Assembly (NCBI RefSeq): GCF_000165485.1
Contig: NC_014623.1
Location: 7,520,893 to 7,584,892 of the forward strand
Length of the DNA stretch: 64,000 nucleotides
Source of the DNA: Stigmatella aurantiaca DW4/3-1
Lineage (GTDB): Bacteria > Myxococcota > Myxococcia > Myxococcales > Myxococcaceae
Reading direction: 5' to 3'
Part shown: piece after piece, positions 36,358-45,247 of the stretch
Position numbering within the stretch: position 1 is the stretch's first letter
Layout of the letters: each line of letters opens with the position of its first letter
Made by a program: the position numbers and the translations under genes
Notes under the pieces: generated by a model
What the model was told of the DNA's origin: nothing
The model's input: the letters and a program-made list of their open reading frames with translations, nothing else
The model's database searches: none

Positions 36358-37242
36358 GTGAAATACAAGCTGACTGGGTTGATGATGGCGGTCTTGGGCC
36401 TCTTTCAGGCCACGGGCTGTGGGCAAGTCGATGAAGGCCTCCCCAAGAGTGAGGTGACCTTCCAGACGACCGAACAAGCTTCCAGCAGCACGGATTACCC
36501 CGGGCCCTGTCAGGGCGAGACCACGGTTTCAGGCACCCCTCAGTACTTGTCCTCGGACTACCACGGCGTCAATCCCGACACGCGATTCATCACCCTGCCG
36601 GCGCAGGGCCGTTTCCGGGCGGGGATTTCGTGCGTGGGCACGGCGTTCTACGTCATCCGTATTGGCTATGACTCCGCGCTTTGCCAGCAACGCGGCAAGT
36701 GTGACCCGTCGTCGTTCTCCACCATGACCCAGGCGGACCTCGATTTCGTGGCGACCAACTACCCCTCGCAGGTCCCCATCCGGGAGATCTGCGTGAAGCA
36801 TGGGTTTGGCTGGTACGACGGGGCGAATGCGGCTCCAGGCACGTACCTGGCCATTGCCTCTTCGGGGAGCGGGTTCGGAGGGCTCGTGGATGGACACGGC
36901 ACAATGGACCTCTATGCGTATCACGGCAACAACGGCAACTGGCAGCCCGTCAACTGCTCTCGCCCAGTCCCTACCGTCTGTGGCAATGGCATCTGCGAAG
37001 TGGGGGAGAACGGGGCTTCGTGCGGCATGGACTGCTGTGACGCCTCCACGGCCTGTGGCCAGACATGGATGAACTACGGGGGCTACTATTGCCGGTCGTT
37101 CAACGGGGGCTCTTACTTCTGGACGCAGCCTGCGACGTGCGGATCTCAGTACCCGTATGGCACGCGATCCACGTGCGGCGGCACGAACTACTATTGCTGC
37201 AGCAGCATCAATAACTGGACGACCAATTACTGCGCGTACTGA
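36358..37242 (+). CDS. Cys-rich secreted lipoprotein
   Basis: The GTG start has AAGGAG nine bases upstream. The signal peptide ends in a lipobox-like FQATGC, so the protein should be lipid-anchored. The mature region contains many Cys, including the myxobacterial CGNGICEVGENGASCGMDC module (a CGNGxCxxGE motif seen in many secreted myxobacterial proteins) and a Trp/Tyr/Gly-rich Cys-knot-like C-terminus. The central region resembles no enzyme known to me. A structural, adhesive or glycan-binding surface role is plausible. Confidence 0.7.
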   Translation: MKYKLTGLMMAVLGLFQATGCGQVDEGLPKSEVTFQTTEQASSSTDYPGPCQGETTVSGTPQYLSSDYHGVNPDTRFITLPAQGRFRAGISCVGTAFYVIRIGYDSALCQQRGKCDPSSFSTMTQADLDFVATNYPSQVPIREICVKHGFGWYDGANAAPGTYLAIASSGSGFGGLVDGHGTMDLYAYHGNNGNWQPVNCSRPVPTVCGNGICEVGENGASCGMDCCDASTACGQTWMNYGGYYCRSFNGGSYFWTQPATCGSQYPYGTRSTCGGTNYYCCSSINNWTTNYCAY

Positions 37243-37387
37243 ACCCTCGTCAGGGGCGACGAGATCATCTCGTCGCCCGCGAGGGAGTTGGCCGACTTGG
37301 CGCGCTCAGAAGCAGCGGAGATGGGTACGGCCTATCCTCTCTGGCAGCTCGCCCGGGCGCTCCAGTCCACTCTGCGCCGAACGACAG

Positions 37388-37876
37388 CTATTTCTGCTCC
37401 AGGGCATCCGCCATGGGGGAAACCGAAGGAGCTGCCGTCCGGGTGGCGGTGCTCAAGGAGGTTCCCCCGCGCGGGGCTTGCAACGAGCTGCGCTCCACAG
37501 TGAGTTGCGTGCACACCGAGTTGGATTTGTTCCACTGGAACCCCAAGTAGCTCGTGTCGTTGAGCGATGTGATCAAGTCCACCATCGCCTGCGGCGGATT
37601 GCTCAGGATACACCACCCGAGGTTACCCAAAGCGTCAACGGCCTGGCACGTGAGGTTGCGTGTGGGTGCGGCAGGGTTGCTGGCGTTCACCGTGATACTG
37701 CATAAGATGGACTGCCTCGTGTCAGCCGAGTTCTGGGCTGCGGCGATGGTTCCTCCCGCAGAACCATAGGTGGGGTTGGCGAGGTACACGCTCACTTCAT
37801 AATTGGCCTTGGCCCCCGCGCTGGCCACCGTAGCGGCGAGAGTGAGCAACAGGAACAATAGTTTTTTTTCTTTCAA
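37388..37876 (-). CDS. Small secreted protein of unknown family
   Basis: A strong signal peptide (MKEKKLLFLLLTLAATVASA) precedes about 140 residues with three or four Cys: ILCSITVNASNPAAPTRNLT, CQAVDALGNLGWCIL and NSVCTQLTVERSS. The mature part looks beta-rich and small, like a secreted structural or inhibitor-type protein. It is convergent with the Cys-rich lipoprotein. No family was recognised. Confidence 0.6.
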   Translation of the reverse strand: MKEKKLLFLLLTLAATVASAGAKANYEVSVYLANPTYGSAGGTIAAAQNSADTRQSILCSITVNASNPAAPTRNLTCQAVDALGNLGWCILSNPPQAMVDLITSLNDTSYLGFQWNKSNSVCTQLTVERSSLQAPRGGTSLSTATRTAAPSVSPMADALEQK

Positions 37877-38046
37877 GACATTCCCTCGTGCGTTGGCGGT
37901 CTCTCGACCGCGGGTCCATTCGGATGGATTGAGCCGACGAGGTAGAAAATGATGCAGAAAATCTGCGGGCGGCTGGGCACACGCCAGCGCCCCCCATGCG
38001 GAAGGCCCTCCAGAGGCACCTGGAAGACCTGCCTGAACGCGCGCTC

Positions 38047-38163
38047 AGAAGACGTGACGGACTTGCCCAAGGGCAGACGGAAGCAAACCGTCGACCTTCC
38101 CGAATCGGCGGTGGATGCCCTCAAGGCCCACCGTCACCTGCGGGGCCGCTTCGTGTACTGTCC
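38047..38163 (+). pseudogene. Tyrosine-integrase fragment
   Basis: The reading VTDLPKGRRKQTVDLPESAV, then DALKAHRHLRGRFVYC, aligns residue for residue with part of the complete integrase at 57936 (VTDLPKGGRERTVDLPASAV). The DNA is also clearly related over about 110 bp. Only this slice of the catalytic domain survives, with no catalytic triad. It records an older relative of the island integrase about 4 kb from the present attachment site. Confidence 0.75.
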
Positions 38164-38200
38164 AGGTGGTGCCTTCAACATCAAACTAGACATCTCCGTC

Positions 38201-38695
38201 ATGACAACAAAAGAACTGGTGAAGTACTACGATGGCTTCATGGTGGAAGGAGGGCATGAGGTCACGGCGGAAGAGGCACGTGGACTGCCGAGTCACGCTA
38301 AGGCGTTTTTCAGCGCCCCTGGCACTCTGGAACGGACCGAGCTTTATTCCCGCGAAGCGCTATTCCAGGTGGACTATCCCGGGGAACGGCGCAGTGACGA
38401 CGACATCAAGACCTTCCATTTGAAAACGTACGCAAGGGTTGGCTTCGCGGCCCGGCGAAAGCTCTCTTCCATCCACGGTTTCATCTGGGAAGACGTTCAC
38501 TCGTACTCCGCCTCTGGTGAATTGGAGGGCTTCACTCTCATTCTCCAGAGACAAAACGGTCCTGGGCTCATGGAAGTCAATTTAGAGCTCCTAACAAAAA
38601 TAAGGTTTGAGATTCCGGAAAAATATCAGGCAGCAGCTCAGCACAAGGAGGCCAAAGTGGACATCGTCGCGCCTCTTATGGCGCGCCAGCGTTGA
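38201..38695 (+). CDS. Hypothetical protein, 164 residues
   Basis: The ATG at 38201 begins MTTKELVKYYDGFMVEGGHE and the protein continues VTAEEARGLPSHAKAFFSAP and GFIWEDVHSYSASGELEGFT. It is a soluble mixed alpha/beta protein without recognised motifs. The frame is open upstream into an integrase fragment, so one could annotate a fused ORF, but the fragment is unrelated in origin and the internal ATG is the likelier start. It may be cargo of the lost element that the integrase scrap came from. Confidence 0.5.
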   Translation: MTTKELVKYYDGFMVEGGHEVTAEEARGLPSHAKAFFSAPGTLERTELYSREALFQVDYPGERRSDDDIKTFHLKTYARVGFAARRKLSSIHGFIWEDVHSYSASGELEGFTLILQRQNGPGLMEVNLELLTKIRFEIPEKYQAAAQHKEAKVDIVAPLMARQR

Positions 38696-38830
38696 TTGGC
38701 TGAGGTCTCGTGTGCTTCTGGCTGCGTCATCCAGGCGAAGTGAGGGAGAGTCTCCCAAGCGGGGCAAGTTCCCCTACCCTGTCAGCCCCAGGTGGTGAGA
38801 TGGCCCTGCCTGAACAAGAGGGGGACGGAC

Positions 38831-39883
38831 ATGGATGGGTTGGGGCTTGTCGGACGAGTGGAGCAAGACCTGGAGCGGGTGATTTCCCAAGGCCTGCTGC
38901 CCCAAGATGGCTTTCTTCCCTCGGAAAACTCGCTGGCCAAGCGCTACGGCCTCTCACGCAGCACCGTCCGTGAAGCGCTGAAGCGCCTGGCGGCCAGAGA
39001 GTTGATAGAGCAGCACCCAGGCCGTCGCAGTCGAGCCCTCCCCTTGGAGGGAGCGGTGACCCTGGAGAACCTGGGGGTGGTGCTGGGGGGCCCAGGCGCC
39101 GCTCAACCGGAGAGGCGCAGGCTGCTGGAGGGGTTTCTGGCCCTCAAGCGAGAGACGGCGGTGGAACTGCCAGAGCTGGAGTTCGAGGTGCTGAGACAGG
39201 CAGCCCGCGCGGTGGACCGTCCCGGACAGACGCTGCTGCTGCAGTCGCTGGAGCGCTCGTACCGTGGACTGGCGCGGCGGCTGAGGCCACACCTGAATGG
39301 GCAGGCCACTCGGCAGTGGGCACTCTGTGCGATGCACGGCCTGGCCGCCAAGGACGAGCAGTCGCTGCGCCGGGAACTGCCAGCGTTGCTCCAGGCCAGC
39401 GATGCGCACCTGCTGGCCAGCCTTCCCCCCCCGCAGGAGCCCAGGGAGTCGTCACGGCCCCCACTCTGCGCGGACACCGCCCCCTCTCACCCCACTCCGG
39501 AGCATGAGGAGGCCCTGGAGAGGCTGTCGGAGGCGAAGGGTCCCAACCTGTCTGCTTGCCCTACAGGTTTGAGCCAACCGACGCCTACGGGTGGACCCCT
39601 ACCCGAGGCTCCCTCCCCTGACTCACGCGACCCTCTGGTAGGCGGGGTGCCCGGCACGGACGTGCCCCAGGGCCAGGAAGAATTGCGAAGGGTGCAGCCT
39701 GGCCTCCAGGAACGACAGTCCCAGACTCCGGTTAGCTCGGGCACTGGGGATGAGTTCCTGGGCAGAGAGGGCGGACAGCGCCTCCTGGATGGAATGGCGG
39801 AGAGTGAACAAGGTGGAGCGTGTACGGCTGTCTTTGGAGGCGCGGACACTTGTTTTGTTAGGTGCTCTAAAGGCGAACCCTAG
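38831..39883 (+). CDS. GntR family transcriptional regulator
   Basis: The protein begins with a GntR winged helix: VISQGLLPQDGFLPSENSLA, then KRYGLSRSTVREALKRLAAR and ELIEQHPGRRSR. The effector part to about residue 235 is helical and Leu-rich (LEGFLALKRETAVELPELEF, then SLERSYRGLARRLRPHLNGQ), similar to FadR/FCD types. After about residue 240 the sequence becomes low-complexity (PTPTGGPLPEAPSPDSRDPL) and runs antisense over another coding-like frame (39623-39910), so the true stop may have been lost through a frameshift. I recall GntR proteins with this layout beside transposase genes in myxobacteria, which would make it part of a mobile element. Confidence 0.65.
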   Translation: MDGLGLVGRVEQDLERVISQGLLPQDGFLPSENSLAKRYGLSRSTVREALKRLAARELIEQHPGRRSRALPLEGAVTLENLGVVLGGPGAAQPERRRLLEGFLALKRETAVELPELEFEVLRQAARAVDRPGQTLLLQSLERSYRGLARRLRPHLNGQATRQWALCAMHGLAAKDEQSLRRELPALLQASDAHLLASLPPPQEPRESSRPPLCADTAPSHPTPEHEEALERLSEAKGPNLSACPTGLSQPTPTGGPLPEAPSPDSRDPLVGGVPGTDVPQGQEELRRVQPGLQERQSQTPVSSGTGDEFLGREGGQRLLDGMAESEQGGACTAVFGGADTCFVRCSKGEP

Positions 39884-39910
39884 GAACTTTCCATAATTCA
39901 GTTCCAGCAA
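39623..39910 (-). pseudogene. Coding-like fragment antisense to the GntR tail
   Basis: The minus frame reads TLFTLRHSIQEALSALSAQE, then SLGLSFLEARLHPSQFFLAL and GHVRAGHPAYQRVA before TGA, with markedly better third-position GC than the overlapping plus frame. It is probably a real gene fragment (perhaps from a transposon) whose start is uncertain. The pairing means that one of the two overlapping annotations is wrong. Confidence 0.35.
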
Positions 39911-39987
39911 ATCGAGATTTATATTATAGACCGCCCAGGCAAAACCCTCTCCCTATGCAGCGTGCTTCGAGTCAGGAAACAGAACGT

Positions 39988-41568
39988 ATGCGCATCTTTA
40001 AGCCCTTTATTTCCCTTGCAGTCTCCCTTCCAATAATTGCATGCCATGGGCCAGCTTCTGAAGAAGCCCCAGAACTCTCTACACACACCTCCTCGCTGAC
40101 TTCAGGTTTTTCGAGAGGGTGCACCTTCGCCCTCTCTTTCAAAGAAGTTCTCAATCCGCACGGCTATGTTCCCGTCGTCACTCGGCGGCAAACCCCATCC
40201 TGTGCGTGGGGAGAGGCAGCAGTCGAACTTCCGCAAACCTACCGTCCCCCAGAACTCTCGCTCATCGCGAATGACCTTGGGGTTGCCGTCGGCTACACGA
40301 ATAAGGCTTTGCCAAGTGGCTCCTCAGTACTCGTACGACTGGAGATTGTGCACCTGTCACCGGACACCCTATCGATCCAACGGTCCGCAGCGCTCTCGAC
40401 GTCTGCCAACTTCCATGGCACCGCCATCTCCAAAATAGACTTGGCCATTTCGGCTGACGGCACCACACTGAAAGCCCGAGGTGAAAAAGACGGTAACTTT
40501 CCAGAAGAGGAACGCTGGGGCGGTCGCTATTTTGTTGCAAGCTACCCGAACTTCTTTACCAGCAGCACACCTCCCACGATCCTTGTCTCGGAGGTGCCAG
40601 AAGCACAACCCGTGAGCCCTTGGTTTGTCACCGGCAATCTGGCCCTGGCACGCACCGGGCACACGGCGACCGTCCTCAACGGCACGGGAAACGTCTTGGT
40701 CGTGAGTGCTACCTCCGCAGAGGTCTATAACCCTTACGCCAATGCGTCAGTCCCCACGGGAGTTCCCCTCTCTTCCCACACCCACCACACCGCCACCCTG
40801 CTCGGCTCGGGCAAGGTGTTGGTTGTCGGAGGATGGACTGGCACGGGGCCGCAAAGCGCCTCGGAAGTGTACGATCCCGCCACGGGCACGTGGAACTCCG
40901 CGGGCTCCCTGAGCACACCTCGCGGCCATCACACGGCGACCCTCCTCGGCTCGGGCAAAGTGTTGGTGGTGGGGGGTGACTCCACTCAGGGACACACAAG
41001 CTCCGTGGAGCTGTACGATCCGGCCACGAACTCCTGGAGTGCAGGACTCTCCGCGTTCGCAGCACGCAGTGGTCACACCGCGACCCCCCTCACCTCGGGG
41101 AAAGTGCTGATCGTGGGAGGCACCTCTTCCTCTGGCGAACTCCGGGATGCACACACCTACGATCCGGCCACGAACTCCTGGTCTCAGGTCGCGGCACCGC
41201 CGCGTGGACGCAGTGGTCACCTCGCCATCCCGCTTTACTCGGGTTTAGTGCTGGTCCTGGGAGGAGGACACGATGAAGTGGACCTCTACAATCCCTACAA
41301 CGACCAGTGGACTCAGAACTCCCTCCTGCCTTCCGGAAGCACTGCGGTCAGCGCCACGATGCTCTACTCGGGCGAAGTTTTGGTCACCCACTCGAACGGC
41401 CAAGCATTCCTGTATGCCCCCGCGACGAGCACCTGGACGTCCGCGGGCACGCTGTCAGCCCCCATCGCGGCCCATGTGGCCATACGCCTCCATACAGGCC
41501 AAGTGCTTGTCACCGGAGGAACCTTTTCTGGCATGAACGTCACCACCGTGCAGCGCTACTCCCGCTGA
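39988..41568 (+). CDS. Kelch-repeat lipoprotein
   Basis: The ATG at 39988 follows AGGA and encodes a lipoprotein signal peptide (FISLAVSLPIIAC). An N-terminal domain of about 180 residues precedes six or seven kelch-type blades, each with the pattern GHTATLLGSGKVLVVGG, then the YDPATNSW motif. These form a beta-propeller, typical of the many outer-membrane kelch lipoproteins of myxobacteria, which are thought to bind partners or glycans. Neighbouring blade DNA is very similar (atccGCcacg and tcgggcaaGgtgttggt segments recur), so internal duplication is recent. Confidence 0.85.
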   Translation: MRIFKPFISLAVSLPIIACHGPASEEAPELSTHTSSLTSGFSRGCTFALSFKEVLNPHGYVPVVTRRQTPSCAWGEAAVELPQTYRPPELSLIANDLGVAVGYTNKALPSGSSVLVRLEIVHLSPDTLSIQRSAALSTSANFHGTAISKIDLAISADGTTLKARGEKDGNFPEEERWGGRYFVASYPNFFTSSTPPTILVSEVPEAQPVSPWFVTGNLALARTGHTATVLNGTGNVLVVSATSAEVYNPYANASVPTGVPLSSHTHHTATLLGSGKVLVVGGWTGTGPQSASEVYDPATGTWNSAGSLSTPRGHHTATLLGSGKVLVVGGDSTQGHTSSVELYDPATNSWSAGLSAFAARSGHTATPLTSGKVLIVGGTSSSGELRDAHTYDPATNSWSQVAAPPRGRSGHLAIPLYSGLVLVLGGGHDEVDLYNPYNDQWTQNSLLPSGSTAVSATMLYSGEVLVTHSNGQAFLYAPATSTWTSAGTLSAPIAAHVAIRLHTGQVLVTGGTFSGMNVTTVQRYSR

Positions 41569-41839
41569 GCCAGAGACCTCGTTCCCAGCGCCACTGGGGC
41601 CCGGAGAGAGCCTCTTCGACATGGGCCGAACACACTCTCTTGACTGGCAGGAAGTCTCCCGTGTGGAGTTCGGGGAGCCCGAGAAGAGCCCCGTCACCCT
41701 CGCCCGCTACACCCAGCGCTGACTGGAGCAGCGCGAGGGCCTCGTCGCGGACTTGAGGACGGATGGGTCCCGCCTCTATGGGGTGCTCAAAGAGCGCGAC
41801 CCGCTCGGCTGGCTGCCCAGGGCGGCCCAGGGGAAAAAG

Positions 41840-41874
41840 AAAACCCCGGCTCGCCAAATGGCGCCCGGGGTTTT
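41840..41874 (-). terminator. Bidirectional intrinsic terminator
   Basis: The arms aaaaccccgg and ccggggtttt are perfectly complementary, with an inner cgcc/ggcg stem. On the minus strand the hairpin is followed by ctttttcccc. It is the natural terminator of the leftward tmRNA transcript before the island separated them, and it can also end the kelch gene transcript. Confidence 0.75.
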
Positions 41875-41894
41875 GCTAAATCCCTTGCTACAGT

Positions 41895-41923
41895 CTCCCG
41901 GAAAGCTGAGTCCTTTCCGGGAG
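41895..41923 (-). terminator. Perfect 11-bp hairpin next to attL
   Basis: The arms ctcccggaaag and ctttccgggag are exact complements with a 7-nt loop, 7 bp from the attachment repeat. It may protect the tmRNA 3' precursor or act as a first terminator; the T tract is weak. Confidence 0.5.
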
Positions 41924-41930
41924 ATACGGT

Positions 41931-41956
41931 GTGGAGGCGGCGGGAATCGAACCCGC
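41931..41956. repeat. attL core (26-bp direct repeat)
   Basis: Exact copy of 59169-59194, starting gtggaggcggcgggaatc. It corresponds to the T-arm/acceptor 3' end of tmRNA, a classic target of tyrosine integrases. Identity stops after base 26 on the inside and at the first outside base. Confidence 0.92.
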
Positions 41957-42082
41957 TCCGGGTGGTGCGAAATTCCCAGCGATATCGCGCCCTTACCTCG
42001 TAACCGCCCGGAATGACTCGGAATCGATATCCCGCCGCGTCCCACGTAATCCCGTCCTGTTCCAGCCCGTTCCGCACTCTCA

Positions 42083-42101
42083 CGCAACATAGACGCAACA
42101 T
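42083..42101 (+). repeat. Candidate integrase arm sites, left
   Basis: Two direct copies of acgcaaca start 11 bp apart (42083 and 42094). The same pair with the same 11-bp spacing occurs at 59105 and 59116 near the other end, in the same orientation. Paired arm-type sites near both attachment ends are expected for lambda-type integrases. Confidence 0.6.
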
Positions 42102-42196
42102 GGCGGAGGGGTAAGTCCGCTGGGAGAACCGTGCGGCCGGGCTTCCGTCGAGCTGCCGGGCCCCTTGGAGCTTCGAGGCCCAGCACGGGCTGCCCA

Positions 42197-43345
42197 CTAC
42201 CCACTCGTGGTGTACTCCCCCAGGCGCTTGGACGCTCGGGGGGTCTTCAAGCCGGATTCGGCCAAGCTCGCGGACGCCTCTTCCACGGTGGTCTCCAGCT
42301 CTTTAACGGCATCAGCGGGGCCAAAGCCCACCTCTCCGGTCTGTTCACGCAGAGCGACCACCAGCTCCCCCGCCGTCTGGTAGCGCTTCGCTAGCTTAGG
42401 GTGGAGGAGCTTGCACAGAACCGAGCGCATGCCCGCAGGAAGACTCTGTGTTGCCCTCTCGACGTCCTTCTGCGTGTAGATCGCCGCGCGCCAGATGATG
42501 TCCTCCACCATTTCATCGGCTCCAGACTCCTGCGCCCATTCGATGGCTTGCTCGACTCGTTCGAGCTGTGACTTCGTAACGGAGTCCTTCATCCTGGGCG
42601 TCACCTCATCTGGCGAATAGAGGAGGTTCTTCCCGGTAGCCAGTTCCAGCATGACCACACCCACAGAGAAGAGGTCTGCACGTGCGTCAGCTCGTTTGCC
42701 GAAAAGCACCTCTGGCGACGAGTAAAAGCCCTCCCCGTGCAGTCGTTGAGAAGTGGAAGGGGTGCGGCCCGGCAAATCGGAAAGGGAGAGACCGAAGTCA
42801 GAGACTCGAACAATTCCCTTCCAATCCAAAAAGACGTGATCCGCATCGATGGCCCGGTGAACGATGTTCAGGGGGCGTTTCTGTTCGTCCTGTGCTGTGT
42901 GCGCGTATACCAACACGTCCGCCAGCCGGGCCCCGATATACATGGCGAAATGTGGCGTGTACCAATGATTGCACTCCGACACGAGGTTGATCAGAGTGCC
43001 TAGGTTGTTTCCGCGCGGGCGCTCTGAAACCACGTACCAAGTCCCTTCGGCTTTCTGCAAACCGAAGACCCGATGGATCCCAGGGTGGTCAAGATACTTG
43101 GCCAAGCGGACTTCCTCCTCCAGCCTTGCCCTTGCCAGCAGGAGTCTCTTCGTCCCCCGACCGCCATCGTTTCCCACCGCCTTGATCAGCACCTCTCTCG
43201 TTTCAATGCCGCTGACGCGCTGGCGTCCGACGAACTGGCTAATCCCGGGCTGCACCTCCCCAAGGTCTTCGCGGAACTCATACTGGATACCATCCAGCTC
43301 AAAGAGAATTGCACCCCTCGGAACACTGAAACTTCCTTTCGGCAT
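42197..43345 (-). CDS. Ser/Thr protein-kinase-like protein, probable pseudokinase
   Basis: From the ATG at 43345 this is a 382-residue kinase-fold protein. It retains a possible ATP-anchoring Lys (REVLIKAVG), the DFG motif (RVSDFGLSLSDLPG) and helix F residues (DARADLFSVGVVMLELATG). The catalytic loop reads IVHRAIDADHVFLD, so the HRD Asp is Ala and the following Lys is Asp, and a Gly-rich loop is not evident. Catalysis is therefore unlikely. The C-terminus has no membrane segment. It lies 108 bp after the active-looking kinase and next to attL; it may sense or regulate that kinase. Confidence 0.75.
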   Translation of the reverse strand: MPKGSFSVPRGAILFELDGIQYEFREDLGEVQPGISQFVGRQRVSGIETREVLIKAVGNDGGRGTKRLLLARARLEEEVRLAKYLDHPGIHRVFGLQKAEGTWYVVSERPRGNNLGTLINLVSECNHWYTPHFAMYIGARLADVLVYAHTAQDEQKRPLNIVHRAIDADHVFLDWKGIVRVSDFGLSLSDLPGRTPSTSQRLHGEGFYSSPEVLFGKRADARADLFSVGVVMLELATGKNLLYSPDEVTPRMKDSVTKSQLERVEQAIEWAQESGADEMVEDIIWRAAIYTQKDVERATQSLPAGMRSVLCKLLHPKLAKRYQTAGELVVALREQTGEVGFGPADAVKELETTVEEASASLAESGLKTPRASKRLGEYTTSG

Positions 43346-43501
43346 GTTCACTCCTCCGCTCGCGCGGCACCAAGCCGACGCGACGCGGACCAATATTACC
43401 CGCAGGATTGGACGGAATGGAACTACCCCCGAGGTCCAATGACGTCGTGCGTGCGACTAGGTGATGCGCCAGCGCCTGCCCCCGCTCACCCATGCGCGGG
43501 C

Positions 43502-45247
43502 TCAGGGCCAGCGGTCCACAACATAACCCGTCTGCTGGTTGCCAGACTGCACGCGGCCGTCCTTGAACCCGTAGGAACGCCCCTCGACCACGAAACAGAC
43601 GGGTCTTTCATCCTGTCCAGGGAGCTTTACGCGGTCGTACCGGATGACAAGCGCCGGCCCGTCAGCTCGGCCCATCTTGTCGGAGAGATAGTAAGCCTTG
43701 CCGTAGAACCGTGTTCCTGGGGGGGCCACTTCGAGCTGCCGCCGGGAGAGGCCCTTAACCTTGGGAACGACCCCCACCACATCAGAGCCGGGGGTAAACC
43801 AGACCCTTGAGTCGATGTCGTGCCGGTCGTCGACTGTGAGCACGAAGCTCTCACCCTCTTCCCAGTGAAGCTCTTTCACCATGGCTCGCGCGGCACCAGA
43901 GGGACAGGTGAAGGACTCGGGCCGAATCTGAGAGCCAGGGCAGCCAGCCGCTAGGGCTGCGACGAGCGACATCGCGGCGCACTCGGCAGTGCTCAATCTC
44001 TTCTGTGCGCGCATGGGGCGCTCTCTGGACGGAATTTCAGGGGTCATCATTTTCACGGTGGAATCTTCCTTCTGGCCAGCGTCCACCGCCAAGGGGAGAA
44101 CCATCGGCGAGGGATTCAAGGTGGACATATCAGGGGGGGCTGTCATCGGCGGCGCGGAATGTTCCGAAGGTGAGGCGGGAACGTCTCCACAGGCCCGCCA
44201 GAATGTCACAGCCGCGGCCAGGGCCATCACCAGGGCCGTGCCTACGGTCAGCGTCTTCCTCGTCACCTTGCGCGGCGTAGGGTCTTTGGGCGGCACCACA
44301 GCGTGCCCCTCAAACTCCGAAGGCGCAGAGGGCCACTGTTCCGATGGAGCATGGGGGGGAACCATGTACTCGGCCCCCGAGCGCTCCAAATGCTCTTCCA
44401 GTTCGCGGCGAAGTGCATCGGTGTCCACCGGGCGCTCGGATGGATTCCGGGAAAGTATCTTTTCCACCAAGCGGCTGAGCGCCTCGGGGATCCTCGGATT
44501 CACATCAGAAGCTGACGGGGGCGCCACAATGAGATTGTTCAACGACATGCGCCGATAGTGTTCCGTCGGCCGCGGGTCTGTGAGCATTTCATAAAGCATC
44601 GCCCCCAGTGCGAAGATCTCGTCAGCGACTTTGAAAGCATACCGCGCCCGGTGTTCGTTCTTGTGGTCCCGTAGGAACTTGAACTGCTCGGGCGCTCGGA
44701 AGCGCTCTGTTCCCGGGGGCAACCCTTCTTCCGTGAGATCTTCGGCCAGCGAGTAGGTTGCACAACCAAAGTCGATGATGACGGGCTCCCCATCGCTCTT
44801 CCGGATTAGGACGTTGACCAGCTTCAAATCCCGGTGGAGCACGCCCCTTTCATGCATGTACGACAGCGCAGACGTGATTTTGATGAAGACATGCAAGATC
44901 TCGTGGATCGTGGGGTGCTTGCGCTCCTTCCATTCCGCCAGCGTCCAGCCATCCACGTACTCCAAAGCAACATACATGTTGCCTGCTTCCGCATATCCGT
45001 ATCCTTGGGGCCGGATGATGTTGGGATGGTTCAGCATGAGAAGTGTTGTGGTCTCACGCACCATGCGGTCATGTGTCCGCTTGTCGTCCCCGCTGGCTTC
45101 ACGGTGCCGCGCCACCTTAAGCGCGTAGGGCTTGCCGTTCTTCTCCACCAGATAGACGACGGCAAAACCACCGTTGCCGAGTTCCCTTAAAACGTGCCAG
45201 CCGTCAACAATGGCACCGGATGGCAGCCGAAGCAGATTCGCTGTCAT
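43502..45247 (-). CDS. Transmembrane Ser/Thr protein kinase
   Basis: The 581-residue protein has a full Hanks-type kinase domain: Gly loop RELGNGGFAVVYLV, catalytic Lys in YALKVARHRE, HRDLKLVNVLIRK, IIDFGCATY and the APEQF activation-segment end. A single membrane helix lies near residue 340 (TVGTALVMALAAAVTFW). It is followed by a linker and an extracytoplasmic beta-rich domain (ESFVLTVDDRHDIDSRVWFT, then YGKAYYLSDKMGR). Its start overlaps the stop of the upstream DUF2381 gene by four bases (ATGA). Kinase/DUF2381 pairs are common in myxobacteria, so signalling through the secreted partner is plausible. Location in a satellite also suggests a defence or host-sensing role, which is inference. 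Confidence 0.9.
   Translation of the reverse strand: MTANLLRLPSGAIVDGWHVLRELGNGGFAVVYLVEKNGKPYALKVARHREASGDDKRTHDRMVRETTTLLMLNHPNIIRPQGYGYAEAGNMYVALEYVDGWTLAEWKERKHPTIHEILHVFIKITSALSYMHERGVLHRDLKLVNVLIRKSDGEPVIIDFGCATYSLAEDLTEEGLPPGTERFRAPEQFKFLRDHKNEHRARYAFKVADEIFALGAMLYEMLTDPRPTEHYRRMSLNNLIVAPPSASDVNPRIPEALSRLVEKILSRNPSERPVDTDALRRELEEHLERSGAEYMVPPHAPSEQWPSAPSEFEGHAVVPPKDPTPRKVTRKTLTVGTALVMALAAAVTFWRACGDVPASPSEHSAPPMTAPPDMSTLNPSPMVLPLAVDAGQKEDSTVKMMTPEIPSRERPMRAQKRLSTAECAAMSLVAALAAGCPGSQIRPESFTCPSGAARAMVKELHWEEGESFVLTVDDRHDIDSRVWFTPGSDVVGVVPKVKGLSRRQLEVAPPGTRFYGKAYYLSDKMGRADGPALVIRYDRVKLPGQDERPVCFVVEGRSYGFKDGRVQSGNQQTGYVVDRWP

Larger units (their letters stand above)
41569..41930. other. Region left of the island with a decayed ORF
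   Basis: The reading VTLARYTQR, stop, LEQREGLVADLRTDGSRLYG is coding-like apart from the TGA and could be a scrap of an integrase N-terminus, but this is weak. Two hairpins follow. Before the island inserted, this DNA lay immediately downstream of the tmRNA gene. Confidence 0.35.

Noticed and set aside
41620-41850. Integrase N-terminus-like reading (YTQR, stop, LEQREGLVADLRTDG)
   Set aside because: Too short and with an in-frame stop; the resemblance is only to a generic pattern, so it is mentioned only as part of the region entry.
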